Shown here piece by piece: positions 43,607-53,519 of a DNA stretch of 64,000 bases (position 1 is its first letter; each line of letters opens with the position of its first letter). Source of the DNA: Flagellimonas oceanensis (GTDB lineage: Bacteria; Bacteroidota; Bacteroidia; Flavobacteriales; Flavobacteriaceae); the NCBI RefSeq assembly GCF_003992595.1, contig NZ_RZNA01000003.1, positions 248,001 to 312,000 of the forward strand, given 5' to 3'. The notes below the pieces were generated by a model. It was not told the DNA's origin. It did not search any database and saw only the letters and a list, made by a program, of their open reading frames with translations. The position numbers and the translations under genes were made by a program.

Positions 43607-44173
43607 TCAGATAAAGAAGTACACGACCAACATTTTAGAGGGAATTTTTCCCCTATTGATTGGAACATGGGGGATTCTGCCGTCAAAAAATATGGAGTCC
43701 CCCTCTTTTAAAAGGACCTCTTGGTCCCCTATCTCGTAGTAGCACTCTCCTGTCAAAATATATTTGAACTCAAAGGCATCGGTGACCACTTTGTCCCTTT
43801 CCGAGTTGGGTTCCACTTCCAAAAGGACACTTTCAAAACCAACGGAGTTCAATTGTTTGCCAAAAATGTAATTATAGGTAAACCCAACAGCTTCATCCTC
43901 TTTTTCTATAATGGATTGCTCATCCTTGCGGGTCACTAAAAAATTGTGGCCATTGGCTTTGGGGATTCCGTCAAAAAAATCGGTCATCTCGGTTTCCAAG
44001 GCCCCTACTATTTTTAAAAACACGGGGAGTGAAGGTATGGTTCTGCCATTTTCAATACGTGAAATGAGTCCAGCGGTAACCCCGGCACTGTTGGCAACAT
44101 CGTTTATGGTCTTTTTATTGTTCTTTCGTATTTGCTTGATTCTTTTACCAATGCCTATGAGGTAGTCTTCCAT
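43607..44173 (-). CDS. XRE-cupin transcriptional regulator of the phosphonate locus
   Basis: A 188-residue regulator. The N-terminal HTH (residues about 8-65: IGKRIKQIRKNNKKTINDVANSAGVTAG and LISRIENGRTIPSLP) is joined to a C-terminal cupin (about 115-188: EFKYILTGECYYEIGDQEVLLKEGDS, FFDGRIPHVP). Such proteins bind a small ligand in the cupin. The gene is divergent from susC and converges directly on the HAD gene with no gap, so it sits in the middle of the locus and probably controls both arms. A palindrome at 44314-44330 is a candidate operator. Confidence 0.9.
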   Translation of the reverse strand: MEDYLIGIGKRIKQIRKNNKKTINDVANSAGVTAGLISRIENGRTIPSLPVFLKIVGALETEMTDFFDGIPKANGHNFLVTRKDEQSIIEKEDEAVGFTYNYIFGKQLNSVGFESVLLEVEPNSERDKVVTDAFEFKYILTGECYYEIGDQEVLLKEGDSIFFDGRIPHVPINRGKIPSKMLVVYFFI

Positions 44174-44311
44174 TTTTATACGTGCTTCTAATGTTTAGTA
44201 TTTATAATATTATTTGGTCAATCAAGATTAGTGAAAAAATCGGTTAATCCACTACAACACTAGGATATATTGTAAAAACTGGTGTTCACAGCGATTTTCA
44301 AAAATTGCATA

Positions 44312-44330
44312 TTTGTAAATAATGTTTACA
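44312..44330. promoter_or_regulatory. Candidate operator upstream of susC
   Basis: TGTAAA-TAATG-TTTACA (44314-44330), a perfect 6-bp palindrome, lies in the 282-base region between the divergent XRE-cupin gene and susC. The words TTGTAAA at 44274 and ATTTGTAAA at 40467 may be related half-sites. No canonical TAnnTTTG was found before susC. Binding by the XRE-cupin protein is inferred. Confidence 0.5.
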
Positions 44331-44455
44331 TAACATTGCAGTGTTTCTTTTAACCTTTCCGTATCATTTTTTTAATCTGTTTAAAGGGCTGCCTTAACTC
44401 TTGTGTTGGATATTTGTTGATAAATAATTAACCAAATTTTACAAATACTCAACAA

Positions 44456-47400
44456 ATGAAAAAATCAATCTTAACGTTTTTACTTGCCTTTACTGTAAGT
44501 ATCATTGGATATTCCCAAGTTACTTTTACAGGGCAGGTGGTTGACGAGAACAACGTGCCCTTGCCCGGGGCGTCGGTTGTTGTAAAAGGTAGTAGCGTGG
44601 GTGTTGCTACAGACTTTGATGGGAACTTTGAAATAGAGTTGCCCCAGGGAGGAGAAACCTTGGTAGTTTCTTACATAGGGTATATCCCATTGGATTTTGA
44701 CACTACTGGAAAAAGTACCGCAACCATTGTGTTGCAAGAAGATTCCCAGCAGTTGGATGAGGTTGTCGTAACGGCCTTGAACATTACAAGGGATGAAGAG
44801 TCCTTGGGTTATTCCGTTCAAAAGGTTGCAGGAGAGGAAATCTCGCAATCCACCAGTACAAACACGGTAAGCACACTGTCCGGTAGAACGGCAGGTGTCC
44901 AGGTGGTTACCAACGGTACGGGACCTGGACAATCCTCATCGGTGGTCATCAGAGGGTATTCCTCCATGCAAGGTGACAACCAGCCCTTATTTATTGTGGA
45001 TGGTATCCCAATCAACAATAACACGGACACCAGGACCAATACGTTGGGAGGTGCTTCCAATATGAACTTGGATTATGGTAACGGTGCGGCCGAGATCAAT
45101 CCCGATGATGTAGCGTCCATATCCGTACTAAAAGGCGCGAACGCTACGGCACTTTATGGGTCCAGGGCAGCGAACGGTGCGGTAATCATTACCACTAAAT
45201 CCGGTAGGGGTCGTAAAGGAGGGGTCAGCTTTAGTTCCAAGACCACTTTTGAGAGTGTATTGAAAGCTCCGGAATATCAAGGCGTATATGGTCAGGGTAA
45301 AAACTTTGACTTTCAGTTTGTAGATGGTTACGGAAGCGGTACATACGATGGTGTGGATGAATCCTGGGGCCCGCTTTTGGACGGTACCTTACGTGCGCAG
45401 CACGATTCCCCGACATCCAATGGCCTTCGTGGTGGTGATGTCCATGGCTTGGATTACGTACTTGGTTCTTCTGGGGTCGATTTGGATAGAAGAGGGACCA
45501 TTACCCCAACACCTTTTGTGTATGGAGGGAATCCCGCGGAAGAATTCATGGAAACAGGTAGAACCTTGATCAATACCGTTTCGTTCTACGGATCCAATGA
45601 CAACGGAAACTACCGTGTAAGCTATACCAACTTGGACAATAAGGGTATTGTTCCGAACACCGATATCAAGAGAAACACCATCTCCGCTTCAGGGGACTAT
45701 CAAATTACCGATAGGTTAAAGGTGTCATCCAAGATCAATTATATCCGTTCAGATTCGGATAACCGTCACGTAAATGGATATGGTACCGAATCGGTAATGT
45801 ATCTGTTCATCTGGTGGGGACAACAGGTCAATGTAAATAGTTTAAGAAACTACTGGCAAGATGGTCTGGAAGGCTTCCAACAGTACAACTACAACTATAA
45901 CTATCACGATAACCCTTACTTTACCATGTACGAGAACACAAATGGTCTGGCAAAGGATAGAATCATAGGGAATCTTTCTGCTACTTATGATATCAGTGAT
46001 GATTTTAAATTCATGGTAAGGGGGGGACGTGATTTCTTCTCTGAATACAGATTCATAAAAAGAGCTTACTCTACGCAGCGTTTTCCAAACGGTCAGTACA
46101 GGGAGGATAAAATCAACTTTCAAGAGACCAACTTGGATTTCTTGTTGACCTATGACAAGGATGTGACCGATAAGCTCCATGTGAATGCCAACTTTGGAGG
46201 GAACAGAATGGTGCAGAAAAACCATTTCAACTCATTGATGGCCAACAAACTTTTGATTCCCGGCATCTATTCTTTCTCCAACGTGGATGGAGCCTTGGTA
46301 CAACGTACAAGCCGTCCTGAAAAACAAATCAATTCCCTGTATGCATTTGCACAATTGGGATGGGACAACAGTATTTACCTAGATCTTACAGCACGTAACG
46401 ACTGGTCGTCTACCTTGCCAGAGCAGAACAACTCCTATTTCTACCCATCCGCATCTTTAAGTGTGGTACTATCGGATCTGTTCGATTTTGGAAATCAGGA
46501 TGTGTTGAGCTTTGCCAAACTTAGAGGTGGTTGGGCACAGGTTGGTAGTGATACCGGTGCATATAGGCTTTCCGATTATTACGCATTGGGAACGCCGGTT
46601 GGAGATAATCCTACGGCAGGTCCTGCCAATACGCTGCCAAACTTTGATTTGAAACCAGAGATACAGACATCATACGAGTTCGGTACCGATTTAAGGTTCT
46701 TCAACAATAAACTGTCGTTGGATGCCACGTATTACAATACAGTTTCCAAGAACCAGATTTTGGACATCGATTTGCCCATTACCTCAGGTAAAACAGCAAG
46801 AACCATCAATGCCGGTAAAATACGTAACCAAGGATTGGAAATCATGTTGGGGATCAATCCAATACGCAACGAGGACTTCAACTGGAACTCTTCCTTCAAC
46901 TTTGGTTTGAACCGAAACAAGGTCCTGGAGTTGGCCGATGGAGTCGAAAGGTATCAATATGGAAGCAATGGAATTTCACTTGTTGCAGAAAAAGGAGGGT
47001 CCCTTGGCGATATGTGGGGAACTGGATTGGTAAAAGTAGAGGATGAGAACAGCCCTTATTATGGAGAAGTCATCTTTAACGAAGGTTTGGTACAGCAGGA
47101 CAACACCTTGAGAAAAGTTGGAAACTTTAATCCGGACTTTACCTTGGGCTGGAACAATACCATTACCTATAAAAACCTTTCACTCAATTTCTTGTTTGAT
47201 TGGAGGCAAGGGGGAGAACTATTGTCCAGGACCCGTTTGATCGCTGCCACTTCCGGTAACGTAGTGGAAACCCTTTGGGGTCGTTCGCCAGAATACGGAG
47301 GGCCACATCCTGGTATTGCCGATTCAGGCCTTGACTATACTGATGATAACGGAGTTGCTTGGAACGATGGTGTGATCGGTGATGGTGTGAAATTGGAAAA

Positions 47401-47743
47401 TGGCCAATATGTGCCCAATGACGTCATTGTGCCTGCCAATGCATACCACAACAACAGATACCGAAGGGATAATGACACCGAAGGTATATACGATGCCACT
47501 TTTGTGAAACTAAGAGAAGCCAGATTGACCTACGATTTCCCGACCAAATTGTTCAAGGGAGACGATATTAAAAAATTGAGCTTCTCAGTGATTGGGACCA
47601 ACCTTTGGTTGTGGGCCAAGGATTTCAACCACGGAGACCCAGAACTATTGTCCTTCGGGGGCGGAAGCTATGTGCCAGGGGTGGAAAATGCCACCGTACC
47701 GACCACGCGTAGCTTAGGATTTGCAATCAACGTAGAATTTTAA
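44456..47743 (+). CDS. SusC/RagA-family TonB-linked outer-membrane transporter
   Basis: A 1095-residue protein. It has a signal peptide (MKKSILTFLLAFTVSIIGYSQ), a CarboxypepD-regulatory-like domain (TFTGQVVDENNVPLPGASVVVKG), the DEVVVTAL TonB box, a plug domain (GVQVVTNGTGPGQSSSVVIRG, PLFIVDGIPI, ANATALYGSRAANGAVIITT) and a 22-strand barrel ending FAINVEF. It pairs with the SusD-like lipoprotein 19 bases downstream to import an oligomer or conjugate. In this locus the cargo is likely a phosphonate- or phosphate-containing molecule, judged from the enzymes around it. Confidence 0.95.
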   Translation: MKKSILTFLLAFTVSIIGYSQVTFTGQVVDENNVPLPGASVVVKGSSVGVATDFDGNFEIELPQGGETLVVSYIGYIPLDFDTTGKSTATIVLQEDSQQLDEVVVTALNITRDEESLGYSVQKVAGEEISQSTSTNTVSTLSGRTAGVQVVTNGTGPGQSSSVVIRGYSSMQGDNQPLFIVDGIPINNNTDTRTNTLGGASNMNLDYGNGAAEINPDDVASISVLKGANATALYGSRAANGAVIITTKSGRGRKGGVSFSSKTTFESVLKAPEYQGVYGQGKNFDFQFVDGYGSGTYDGVDESWGPLLDGTLRAQHDSPTSNGLRGGDVHGLDYVLGSSGVDLDRRGTITPTPFVYGGNPAEEFMETGRTLINTVSFYGSNDNGNYRVSYTNLDNKGIVPNTDIKRNTISASGDYQITDRLKVSSKINYIRSDSDNRHVNGYGTESVMYLFIWWGQQVNVNSLRNYWQDGLEGFQQYNYNYNYHDNPYFTMYENTNGLAKDRIIGNLSATYDISDDFKFMVRGGRDFFSEYRFIKRAYSTQRFPNGQYREDKINFQETNLDFLLTYDKDVTDKLHVNANFGGNRMVQKNHFNSLMANKLLIPGIYSFSNVDGALVQRTSRPEKQINSLYAFAQLGWDNSIYLDLTARNDWSSTLPEQNNSYFYPSASLSVVLSDLFDFGNQDVLSFAKLRGGWAQVGSDTGAYRLSDYYALGTPVGDNPTAGPANTLPNFDLKPEIQTSYEFGTDLRFFNNKLSLDATYYNTVSKNQILDIDLPITSGKTARTINAGKIRNQGLEIMLGINPIRNEDFNWNSSFNFGLNRNKVLELADGVERYQYGSNGISLVAEKGGSLGDMWGTGLVKVEDENSPYYGEVIFNEGLVQQDNTLRKVGNFNPDFTLGWNNTITYKNLSLNFLFDWRQGGELLSRTRLIAATSGNVVETLWGRSPEYGGPHPGIADSGLDYTDDNGVAWNDGVIGDGVKLENGQYVPNDVIVPANAYHNNRYRRDNDTEGIYDATFVKLREARLTYDFPTKLFKGDDIKKLSFSVIGTNLWLWAKDFNHGDPELLSFGGGSYVPGVENATVPTTRSLGFAINVEF

Positions 47744-47762
47744 TCAGGTTAACAATAACAAC

Positions 47763-49217
47763 ATGAAAAAGATATTTTTAATAGCGACAGTACTTGCGAT
47801 GACCCTGTGGTCTTGCGACAAGTTTGACGTGAGCAACGACAACCCGGATGTTGCCTTGAACATCAACCAAAACCCCGAACTTCTTTTGACCAATCTTCAA
47901 AGAAGGTCCAACAGGGAAGCAGTAAGTGGGTCGTGGAGTGAAGGTAACCTTATGGGGCAATACGGTGCCCGAATTGTATTTACCTCTTTCGATTTGTTTG
48001 ATTGGGGTGATCAGAGTGGAGCATGGAACAATTATTACTATACCATTAGAGACGCCAAGGAATTGGAAAAATTGGCAGGTGAGACCGATTTGAACAGTTA
48101 TGTTGCCGTTTCCAAGATCATGCAGACATGGGCTTTCAGTATCTTGACCGATATGTGGGGCGATGTGCCTTACTCCGAGGTAAATCAGGCGAGTGAGGAA
48201 AACTATACACCGATGTACGATGAACAAGAGGCCATTTACACATCAATGCTTTCCGAGCTTGCTGCTGCAAACACGCTTCTGTCAGGTTCTAATTTGACCC
48301 AAATCAAGGGAGATTTACTTTTTGACGGCGATTTGGAGATGTGGAGAAAGTTTGCCAATTCACTCAGGATGCGTTTGGCACTTCGCTTGAGTGAAGTTTC
48401 CCCTTCAGTTGCATCTAGTGTGATAAGCGAGATTTATGGAAACCCGGGCCAATTCCCGATTATGGAATCCAATGAGGATAACGCCACCCTTACATTTTTG
48501 GCGGCAAATCCAGATGCACACCCCGTGACCGAAGAGTCCGTTTATCGTGTAGGGTCTTATAACGAATACAGGATTTCCGAGCATTTCGTAACCATGTTGG
48601 AAGGCTTGGACGACCCCCGATTGGGGTTCTTTGCCGATCCAACGGCCAATTCAGTGGAAGAAGAATCCCCAGAGATTGTTGGTATGTTGAACGGAGTTGT
48701 GGACGGACCCGCATACACTTATCAAGGAGGGGATGCATTCCTTTCAAAATTCAATATCGATTATTTCTACTTTCAGCCCAACACCAACCAAGCTAGGTTG
48801 ATGCTGTACTCAGAAGTTCAGTTTATCTTGGCCGAAGCGGCCCAAAGAGGTTGGATCAATGACGATGCCCAAACATTTTATGAAGAAGGGGTTACTGCCA
48901 ACTTCGAATATTGGGGAGTTGAATTGCCAGCTGATTATTTGACAAGCGCAGGAGTTGCTTTTGACAATAGCTTGGAAACGATCATGACCCAGAAGTATAT
49001 CAACTTGTTCTATACGGATTACCAAGGATTTATAGAATACAAAAGAACCGGCTTCCCTGCCACTATTGAACCAGGACCCGATGCTTTCTACGATGTCTAC
49101 CCAAGTAGATTCGAATATCCCAGTAACGAGGAATCCTTGAACAACGCAAACTATTCGGAAGCCTCTACCAGAATTGGAGGAGACCAGATAACCACCAAGG
49201 TTTGGTGGGAAAACTAG
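47763..49217 (+). CDS. SusD/RagB-type surface lipoprotein (SusD-like_2)
   Basis: A 484-residue lipoprotein. The lipobox is TLWSC (Cys18). A TPR-like helical body of the SusD-like_2 group follows, with NPELLLTNLQRRSNREAVSG, ISKIMQTWAFSILTDMWGDVPYSE and LILAEAAQRGW-type elements. The DVPYSE region and the C-terminal SEASTRIGGD are typical. It lids the SusC barrel and binds the ligand. It is co-transcribed with susC and the phosphodiesterase gene that follows after 9 bases. Confidence 0.94.
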   Translation: MKKIFLIATVLAMTLWSCDKFDVSNDNPDVALNINQNPELLLTNLQRRSNREAVSGSWSEGNLMGQYGARIVFTSFDLFDWGDQSGAWNNYYYTIRDAKELEKLAGETDLNSYVAVSKIMQTWAFSILTDMWGDVPYSEVNQASEENYTPMYDEQEAIYTSMLSELAAANTLLSGSNLTQIKGDLLFDGDLEMWRKFANSLRMRLALRLSEVSPSVASSVISEIYGNPGQFPIMESNEDNATLTFLAANPDAHPVTEESVYRVGSYNEYRISEHFVTMLEGLDDPRLGFFADPTANSVEEESPEIVGMLNGVVDGPAYTYQGGDAFLSKFNIDYFYFQPNTNQARLMLYSEVQFILAEAAQRGWINDDAQTFYEEGVTANFEYWGVELPADYLTSAGVAFDNSLETIMTQKYINLFYTDYQGFIEYKRTGFPATIEPGPDAFYDVYPSRFEYPSNEESLNNANYSEASTRIGGDQITTKVWWEN

Positions 49218-49226
49218 GGTTTGCCA

Positions 49227-50897
49227 ATGTTTAAAAGAAAACTTCATAAAGCAATGATCATGACCACGGGAATTTTGTTCCTGTGGTCTTGTTCTTCCAA
49301 AAAGGAGCAAACGCCAAAGGGAATTGATCACATCGTTGTCATAGGAATTGATGGGATGAGTCCCGACGGAATTCAAAAAGCAAATACCCCGACCTTGGAT
49401 TCCATGACACAGCATGGAGCCGCTACCATGCACGCCAGGTCGGTACTTCCATCCAGTTCCAGTCCCAATTGGGCCAGTATGATCATGGGTGCCGATACCG
49501 AACAACATGGAGTGACCTCCAATGGTTGGGAAAAGTTCGATCATCAGTTGCCACCCGTTGTGGTTACCGAAAACGGTACTTTTCCAACGATATTCACTCT
49601 TTTTAAAGATCAGCAACCAGAAGCCCATGTAGGGGCCATCTACGATTGGGATGGGTTCGGACGCTTGTTCGAAAAAGCTGATGTGGATTTTGATGTCGAC
49701 GGTGACCACGAGGATAAAACCACCGAAGCTGCTGTAAACTATATCAAAGAACATACGCCAGAATTCACATTTGTGCACTTGGATCATGTAGACCATGCAG
49801 GTCATGCTTTGGGACACGGAAGCCCTGCGTACTACAAATCCGTGGAAAAAGCGGATTCCTTGATTGCAGAAATCGTAAATGCCACCAAACAAGCTGGAAT
49901 CTTTGAGAAAACCATGTTCATTCTTTCCGCAGATCACGGAGGATTGGGCTTTGGTCACGGAGGCGAAAGCTTGGCCGAAATGGAAATTCCGTTCATCCTA
50001 TATGGAGCGGGCATCAAAAAAGGCTACAAGATTGAAGAAACCGTTTACCAATACGATAATGCGCCGACCGTTGCTTATGCCATGGGGTTACAAACACCTC
50101 AAGCTTGGATAGGCCGACCTGTAAAGGGCGCTTTTATAGGAAATGAAGCCCCAAAACTAACCTACAAGCGAAAAGAGCAAATAACCCCACCAAAAATCCT
50201 TCCGGGCGCAGGCTATTTTGAGCCGGCCGGAGGAGTTTTTAAAGCGGATTCTGTGGCTGTGGTCATGCAGAACCCGAACAATGTTGGGGAGATTCGATAT
50301 ACCATTGGCAATAATGTGCCCACCTTGGAAAACAGTCAAGTTTACCAAGACACCTTTTATCTAAAAGAGACAAATATCATCAAGGCAGGTGTTTTTCAGA
50401 ACGACCGATTGGTAAGTACCGTTGCCGAAGGAAGCTTCAGAATTGTATCGAAGAGCAAAAAGGACCCCGTAAAATTTCAGGTGTTTGAGGTAAGTGGTGT
50501 AGAAAAGCTACCCGACTTTGCATCCTTGAACCCTACATACGACGGGTATGTTACCGAATTTTCCCATAAGCAAGCACTGACCGACGATATGCCACAAGAA
50601 CAGGTGGCCGTGGTTTTCGAAAGCTATCTGGAAGTGACTGAAAGCGGCAACTATAGTTTTTTTACCAATAGTGATGATGGGAGCAAGCTATATGTGAACG
50701 GTTCTGAAATCGTGGACAACGATGGCGACCATGGCGTTATGGAACGTAGCGGTTCTTTGGAGCTATCCGAAGGAAGACACCTGGTGCGCGTTGAATTTTT
50801 CAATGGAGGGGGAGGCTATCATTTGGATGTAAAGTATTCAGGTCCCGATACCCCAAAACAGATCATTCCGGCAAACCAGTTGTATAGAGAAAAATAA
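49227..50897 (+). CDS. NPP-type phosphodiesterase lipoprotein with PA14 domain
   Basis: A 556-residue lipoprotein (lipobox LWSC, Cys22). Residues about 30-310 are an alkaline-phosphatase-superfamily nucleotide pyrophosphatase/phosphodiesterase domain. Its metal ligands lie in IGIDGMSPD (Asp42), HLDHVDHAGHALGHGS and LSADHGGLGFGHGG, and its nucleophile is most likely Ser78 in PSSSSPNW. A Fn3/CHB-like domain (about 320-410) and a C-terminal PA14 domain (about 430-550: YTFFTNSDDGSKLYVNG-like, HLVRVEFFNGGGGYHLDVKY) follow. The PA14 suggests carbohydrate or glycoconjugate binding at the cell surface. Likely role: cleaving phospho- or phosphonate diesters from glycans or lipids. The first ATG (49227) is preferred to TTG 49221. 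Confidence 0.88.
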   Translation: MFKRKLHKAMIMTTGILFLWSCSSKKEQTPKGIDHIVVIGIDGMSPDGIQKANTPTLDSMTQHGAATMHARSVLPSSSSPNWASMIMGADTEQHGVTSNGWEKFDHQLPPVVVTENGTFPTIFTLFKDQQPEAHVGAIYDWDGFGRLFEKADVDFDVDGDHEDKTTEAAVNYIKEHTPEFTFVHLDHVDHAGHALGHGSPAYYKSVEKADSLIAEIVNATKQAGIFEKTMFILSADHGGLGFGHGGESLAEMEIPFILYGAGIKKGYKIEETVYQYDNAPTVAYAMGLQTPQAWIGRPVKGAFIGNEAPKLTYKRKEQITPPKILPGAGYFEPAGGVFKADSVAVVMQNPNNVGEIRYTIGNNVPTLENSQVYQDTFYLKETNIIKAGVFQNDRLVSTVAEGSFRIVSKSKKDPVKFQVFEVSGVEKLPDFASLNPTYDGYVTEFSHKQALTDDMPQEQVAVVFESYLEVTESGNYSFFTNSDDGSKLYVNGSEIVDNDGDHGVMERSGSLELSEGRHLVRVEFFNGGGGYHLDVKYSGPDTPKQIIPANQLYREK

Positions 50898-50899
50898 AC

Positions 50900-52171
50900 A
50901 TGCACATCAACCTCAAACAGTCTTATCTACTACTCATTTTTTTAATGGTGCAGGTTTCACATGGGCAAAAACAACAATTGCCCGAGTGGCAACCTGGTTT
51001 TTTGGATATCCACCACATCAATACCGGTAGGGGCGATGCCGCTTTTATGGTCTTTCCCGATGGTACGACCTTTTTGGTGGATGCCGGGGATATGTCCGAA
51101 ACACATCCAAGGACCACATCGAGCAGAAATGCAAAATTGCTTCCAAACAGGTCCAAAACGGCACCTGAATGGATTGTGGATTATATCGATCGATTCCTGC
51201 CCAAAAAGCAAGAACGAAAGTTGGATTATGCCTTGATCACCCATTACCACGATGACCACTTTGGTGAAGTCGATTCCTTGCGAAAATTAGCGCCCGGAGG
51301 GTATCAACTTACAGGAATCATGGAAGTGGGCACTTTGATCCCGATCAATACATTGATCGATCGTGGATTTGAATTTCCCGTAGATCTGAAGGATGGAAAA
51401 GTGCAATCCCAAGAGCGATTTTCCAAGGATAAATATGGAATGATTCCTACCTTGAAGGAATATTGGAAGTTCATAGCATATCAATCAGAAAAAGTAGGGT
51501 TGAAAAACGAAGCCTTGCAGGTGGGCAGCGATAATCAAATTGTATTACAACAACACCCGACGGATTATCCCAATTTTTCAGTACGGAACATTGCCTCCAA
51601 TGGTACTGTTTGGACAGGTTATGATGATGCTTTTTATACCCTTTTTGAGCCAGGGGAATACCATGGGGAGAATCCTTTGAGCAATGTCATTCGAATAGAT
51701 TATGGGAAGTTCAATTATTATACGGGAGGTGATATTTCGGGGATCAATGGCTTTGGGCAAACAAATTTGAATGATGTGGAATCCCATGTGGCGCCTGTTA
51801 TCGGTGCTGTTGATGTGGCCACGTTGAATCATCATGGGAACCGAGATTCCCAAAACCCGTTTTATGTACGGACCATTAGGCCTCGGGTCTGGATTCAACA
51901 AAATTGGACGGCCGATCATCCAGGGGAGGAAGTCCTCCGAAGGATAACATCAAAAAAACTATACCCAGGAGACCGGGATATTTTTTCGACCATTATGCTA
52001 CAAGGCACCAAAGATGTGATCGGTGGCAGGTTGGATCAATATAAAAGTCAAGAAGGACATATTGTTGTTCGGGTATACGACAACGGTGATTCTTACGATA
52101 TTTACGTATTGGATGACACCACCGAAGAACGGGAAATAAAAAGTAAGCATGGACCATACAAAGCGCGATAG
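50900..52171 (+). CDS. Secreted MBL-fold (ComEC-C-like) metallohydrolase
   Basis: A 423-residue protein with a signal peptide (LLLIFLMVQVSHGQ) and a metallo-beta-lactamase fold similar to the ComEC C-terminal domain. It contains DIHHINTGRGDAAFMVFPDG, VDAGDMSE, then ALITHYHDDHFGEVDSL with the zinc motif H-x-H-x-D-H. VATLNHHGNRDSQNPF and the C-terminal region complete the site. In this operon it could cleave a phosphodiester or phosphonate ester in the periplasm. It overlaps the PLP enzyme gene by 23 bases. The substrate is not known. Confidence 0.8.
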   Translation: MHINLKQSYLLLIFLMVQVSHGQKQQLPEWQPGFLDIHHINTGRGDAAFMVFPDGTTFLVDAGDMSETHPRTTSSRNAKLLPNRSKTAPEWIVDYIDRFLPKKQERKLDYALITHYHDDHFGEVDSLRKLAPGGYQLTGIMEVGTLIPINTLIDRGFEFPVDLKDGKVQSQERFSKDKYGMIPTLKEYWKFIAYQSEKVGLKNEALQVGSDNQIVLQQHPTDYPNFSVRNIASNGTVWTGYDDAFYTLFEPGEYHGENPLSNVIRIDYGKFNYYTGGDISGINGFGQTNLNDVESHVAPVIGAVDVATLNHHGNRDSQNPFYVRTIRPRVWIQQNWTADHPGEEVLRRITSKKLYPGDRDIFSTIMLQGTKDVIGGRLDQYKSQEGHIVVRVYDNGDSYDIYVLDDTTEEREIKSKHGPYKAR

Positions 52172-53519
52172 GCACAACACAGAATCTGTTGTGGAAGGCG
52201 ACATCAACCTGACTCCTGCACGGAGCCAATGGTTGCAGAACGAGGTGAGCGAGGAAACCAAGGAACTATTGGAAAAGGATGCCAAGTATTTTATGCATCA
52301 ATCCATGTCGACACCCTGTTTGGATGTGCTCCAAAATTGCGAGGGCTCGCACATGATAAGTGTGTCGGGCAAGAAATACCTCGATTTTCACGGGAACAAT
52401 GTGCACCAAATCGGTTTTTCGCATCCAAAGTTGGTTGCAAGATTAACGGATCAGCTACAAAACCTGACGTTTTCCACAAGACGCTACGCAAATGAAACAG
52501 CAGTTCGATTTGCGGAAAAATTGACTTCCTATACGCCAAAAGGTCTCAATCGCATCTTGTTGACTCCAAATGGAAGTTCGGCCATAGGCATAGCCTTAAA
52601 ATTGGCCAGGGCCATAACGGGGAAGCACAAGGTGGTCTCGTTTTGGGATTCGTTCCACGGAGCCTCTCTGGATGCCATCAGTGTGGGTGGCGAAGCGGTC
52701 TTTCAGGAACATATGGGGCCATTGATGCCGGGTGTGGAACGTATTCCGCCCCCAATTACCTATCGGGGCATATTCGAGGGAAACGAGGACAAGGCATTGG
52801 AGTATCTACAATATGTTTTGGAAAAAGACCATCAAATTGGAGCTTTTTTGGCAGAGACCATTCGCAACACCGATGTGCAGATTCCATCAAAAAAATTCTG
52901 GAAAGCGGCTAGGGAGCTTTGTACCAAACACGGTGTTTTGTTGATTTTGGATGAAATCCCCATCGCTTTTGGAAGAACGGGGACCATGTTCGCCTACGAG
53001 CTTTTCGATATAGAACCCGATATTCTCTGCCTAGGGAAAGGCCTTGGGGGAGGGATAATTCCCCAAGCGGCCATCGTTACCCGCGAAGAATACAACAAAT
53101 TCGGACATATATCACTTGGTCATTACACCCACGAGAAGAGTCCGTTGGGGTCCATTGCGGGACTGACGCTTTTAGAGGTTTTGGAAGAAGAAAACATCCT
53201 GCAAAAGGTTAAGGAGGATGAGGAGTTCATGAAAAAGGCCCTGTACAAAATGCATCGGAAATATTCCTTGATCGGGGATGTACGTGGCGTAGGACTTCTA
53301 TGGGGCATTGAACTCGTGACCGACAGAACTGCCAAGGAAAAAGCAACGGCCGAAGCCGAAGAAATTATGTACGAGTGTCTCAAACAAGGATTGAGTTTCA
53401 AAGTTTCCAAAGGAAACGTGCTCCAACTTTCCCCTCCGTTGACCATAACCAGGGAAGAACTGGAAAAAGCCTTTGAAATATTGAACTGCGCCTTTTTAAA
53501 AACCAATGCTATAGCCTAA
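52149..53519 (+). CDS. Class-III PLP enzyme, candidate (R)-1-hydroxy-2-aminoethylphosphonate ammonia-lyase (PbfA-like)
   Basis: A 456-residue fold-type-I PLP protein of the class III aminotransferase family. Phosphate-binding GSSA lies at about 142, SFWDSFHGASLDA at 164-176, LILDEI at 265-270 (Asp268 contacts the pyridine), and the PLP lysine is Lys297 in CLGKGLGGG. PbfA enzymes are class-III homologues that remove ammonia from 1-hydroxy-2-AEP to give phosphonoacetaldehyde and are found with phosphonatases. Here the PhnX-like hydrolase lies in the same locus. It might instead be an AEP or other omega-transaminase; classic PhnW is class V and so is excluded. No signal peptide, so cytoplasmic. 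Confidence 0.75.
   Translation: MDHTKRDRHNTESVVEGDINLTPARSQWLQNEVSEETKELLEKDAKYFMHQSMSTPCLDVLQNCEGSHMISVSGKKYLDFHGNNVHQIGFSHPKLVARLTDQLQNLTFSTRRYANETAVRFAEKLTSYTPKGLNRILLTPNGSSAIGIALKLARAITGKHKVVSFWDSFHGASLDAISVGGEAVFQEHMGPLMPGVERIPPPITYRGIFEGNEDKALEYLQYVLEKDHQIGAFLAETIRNTDVQIPSKKFWKAARELCTKHGVLLILDEIPIAFGRTGTMFAYELFDIEPDILCLGKGLGGGIIPQAAIVTREEYNKFGHISLGHYTHEKSPLGSIAGLTLLEVLEEENILQKVKEDEEFMKKALYKMHRKYSLIGDVRGVGLLWGIELVTDRTAKEKATAEAEEIMYECLKQGLSFKVSKGNVLQLSPPLTITREELEKAFEILNCAFLKTNAIA

Noticed and set aside
48810..49958. Open frame of 382 codons on the minus strand across susD and the phosphodiesterase gene
   Set aside because: Antisense to two well-supported genes and without any recognisable domain.
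52149..53519. Assignment as PhnW (AEP transaminase)
   Set aside because: PhnW belongs to class V of PLP transaminases, while this protein has class III motifs (LILDEI, LGKGLGGG).
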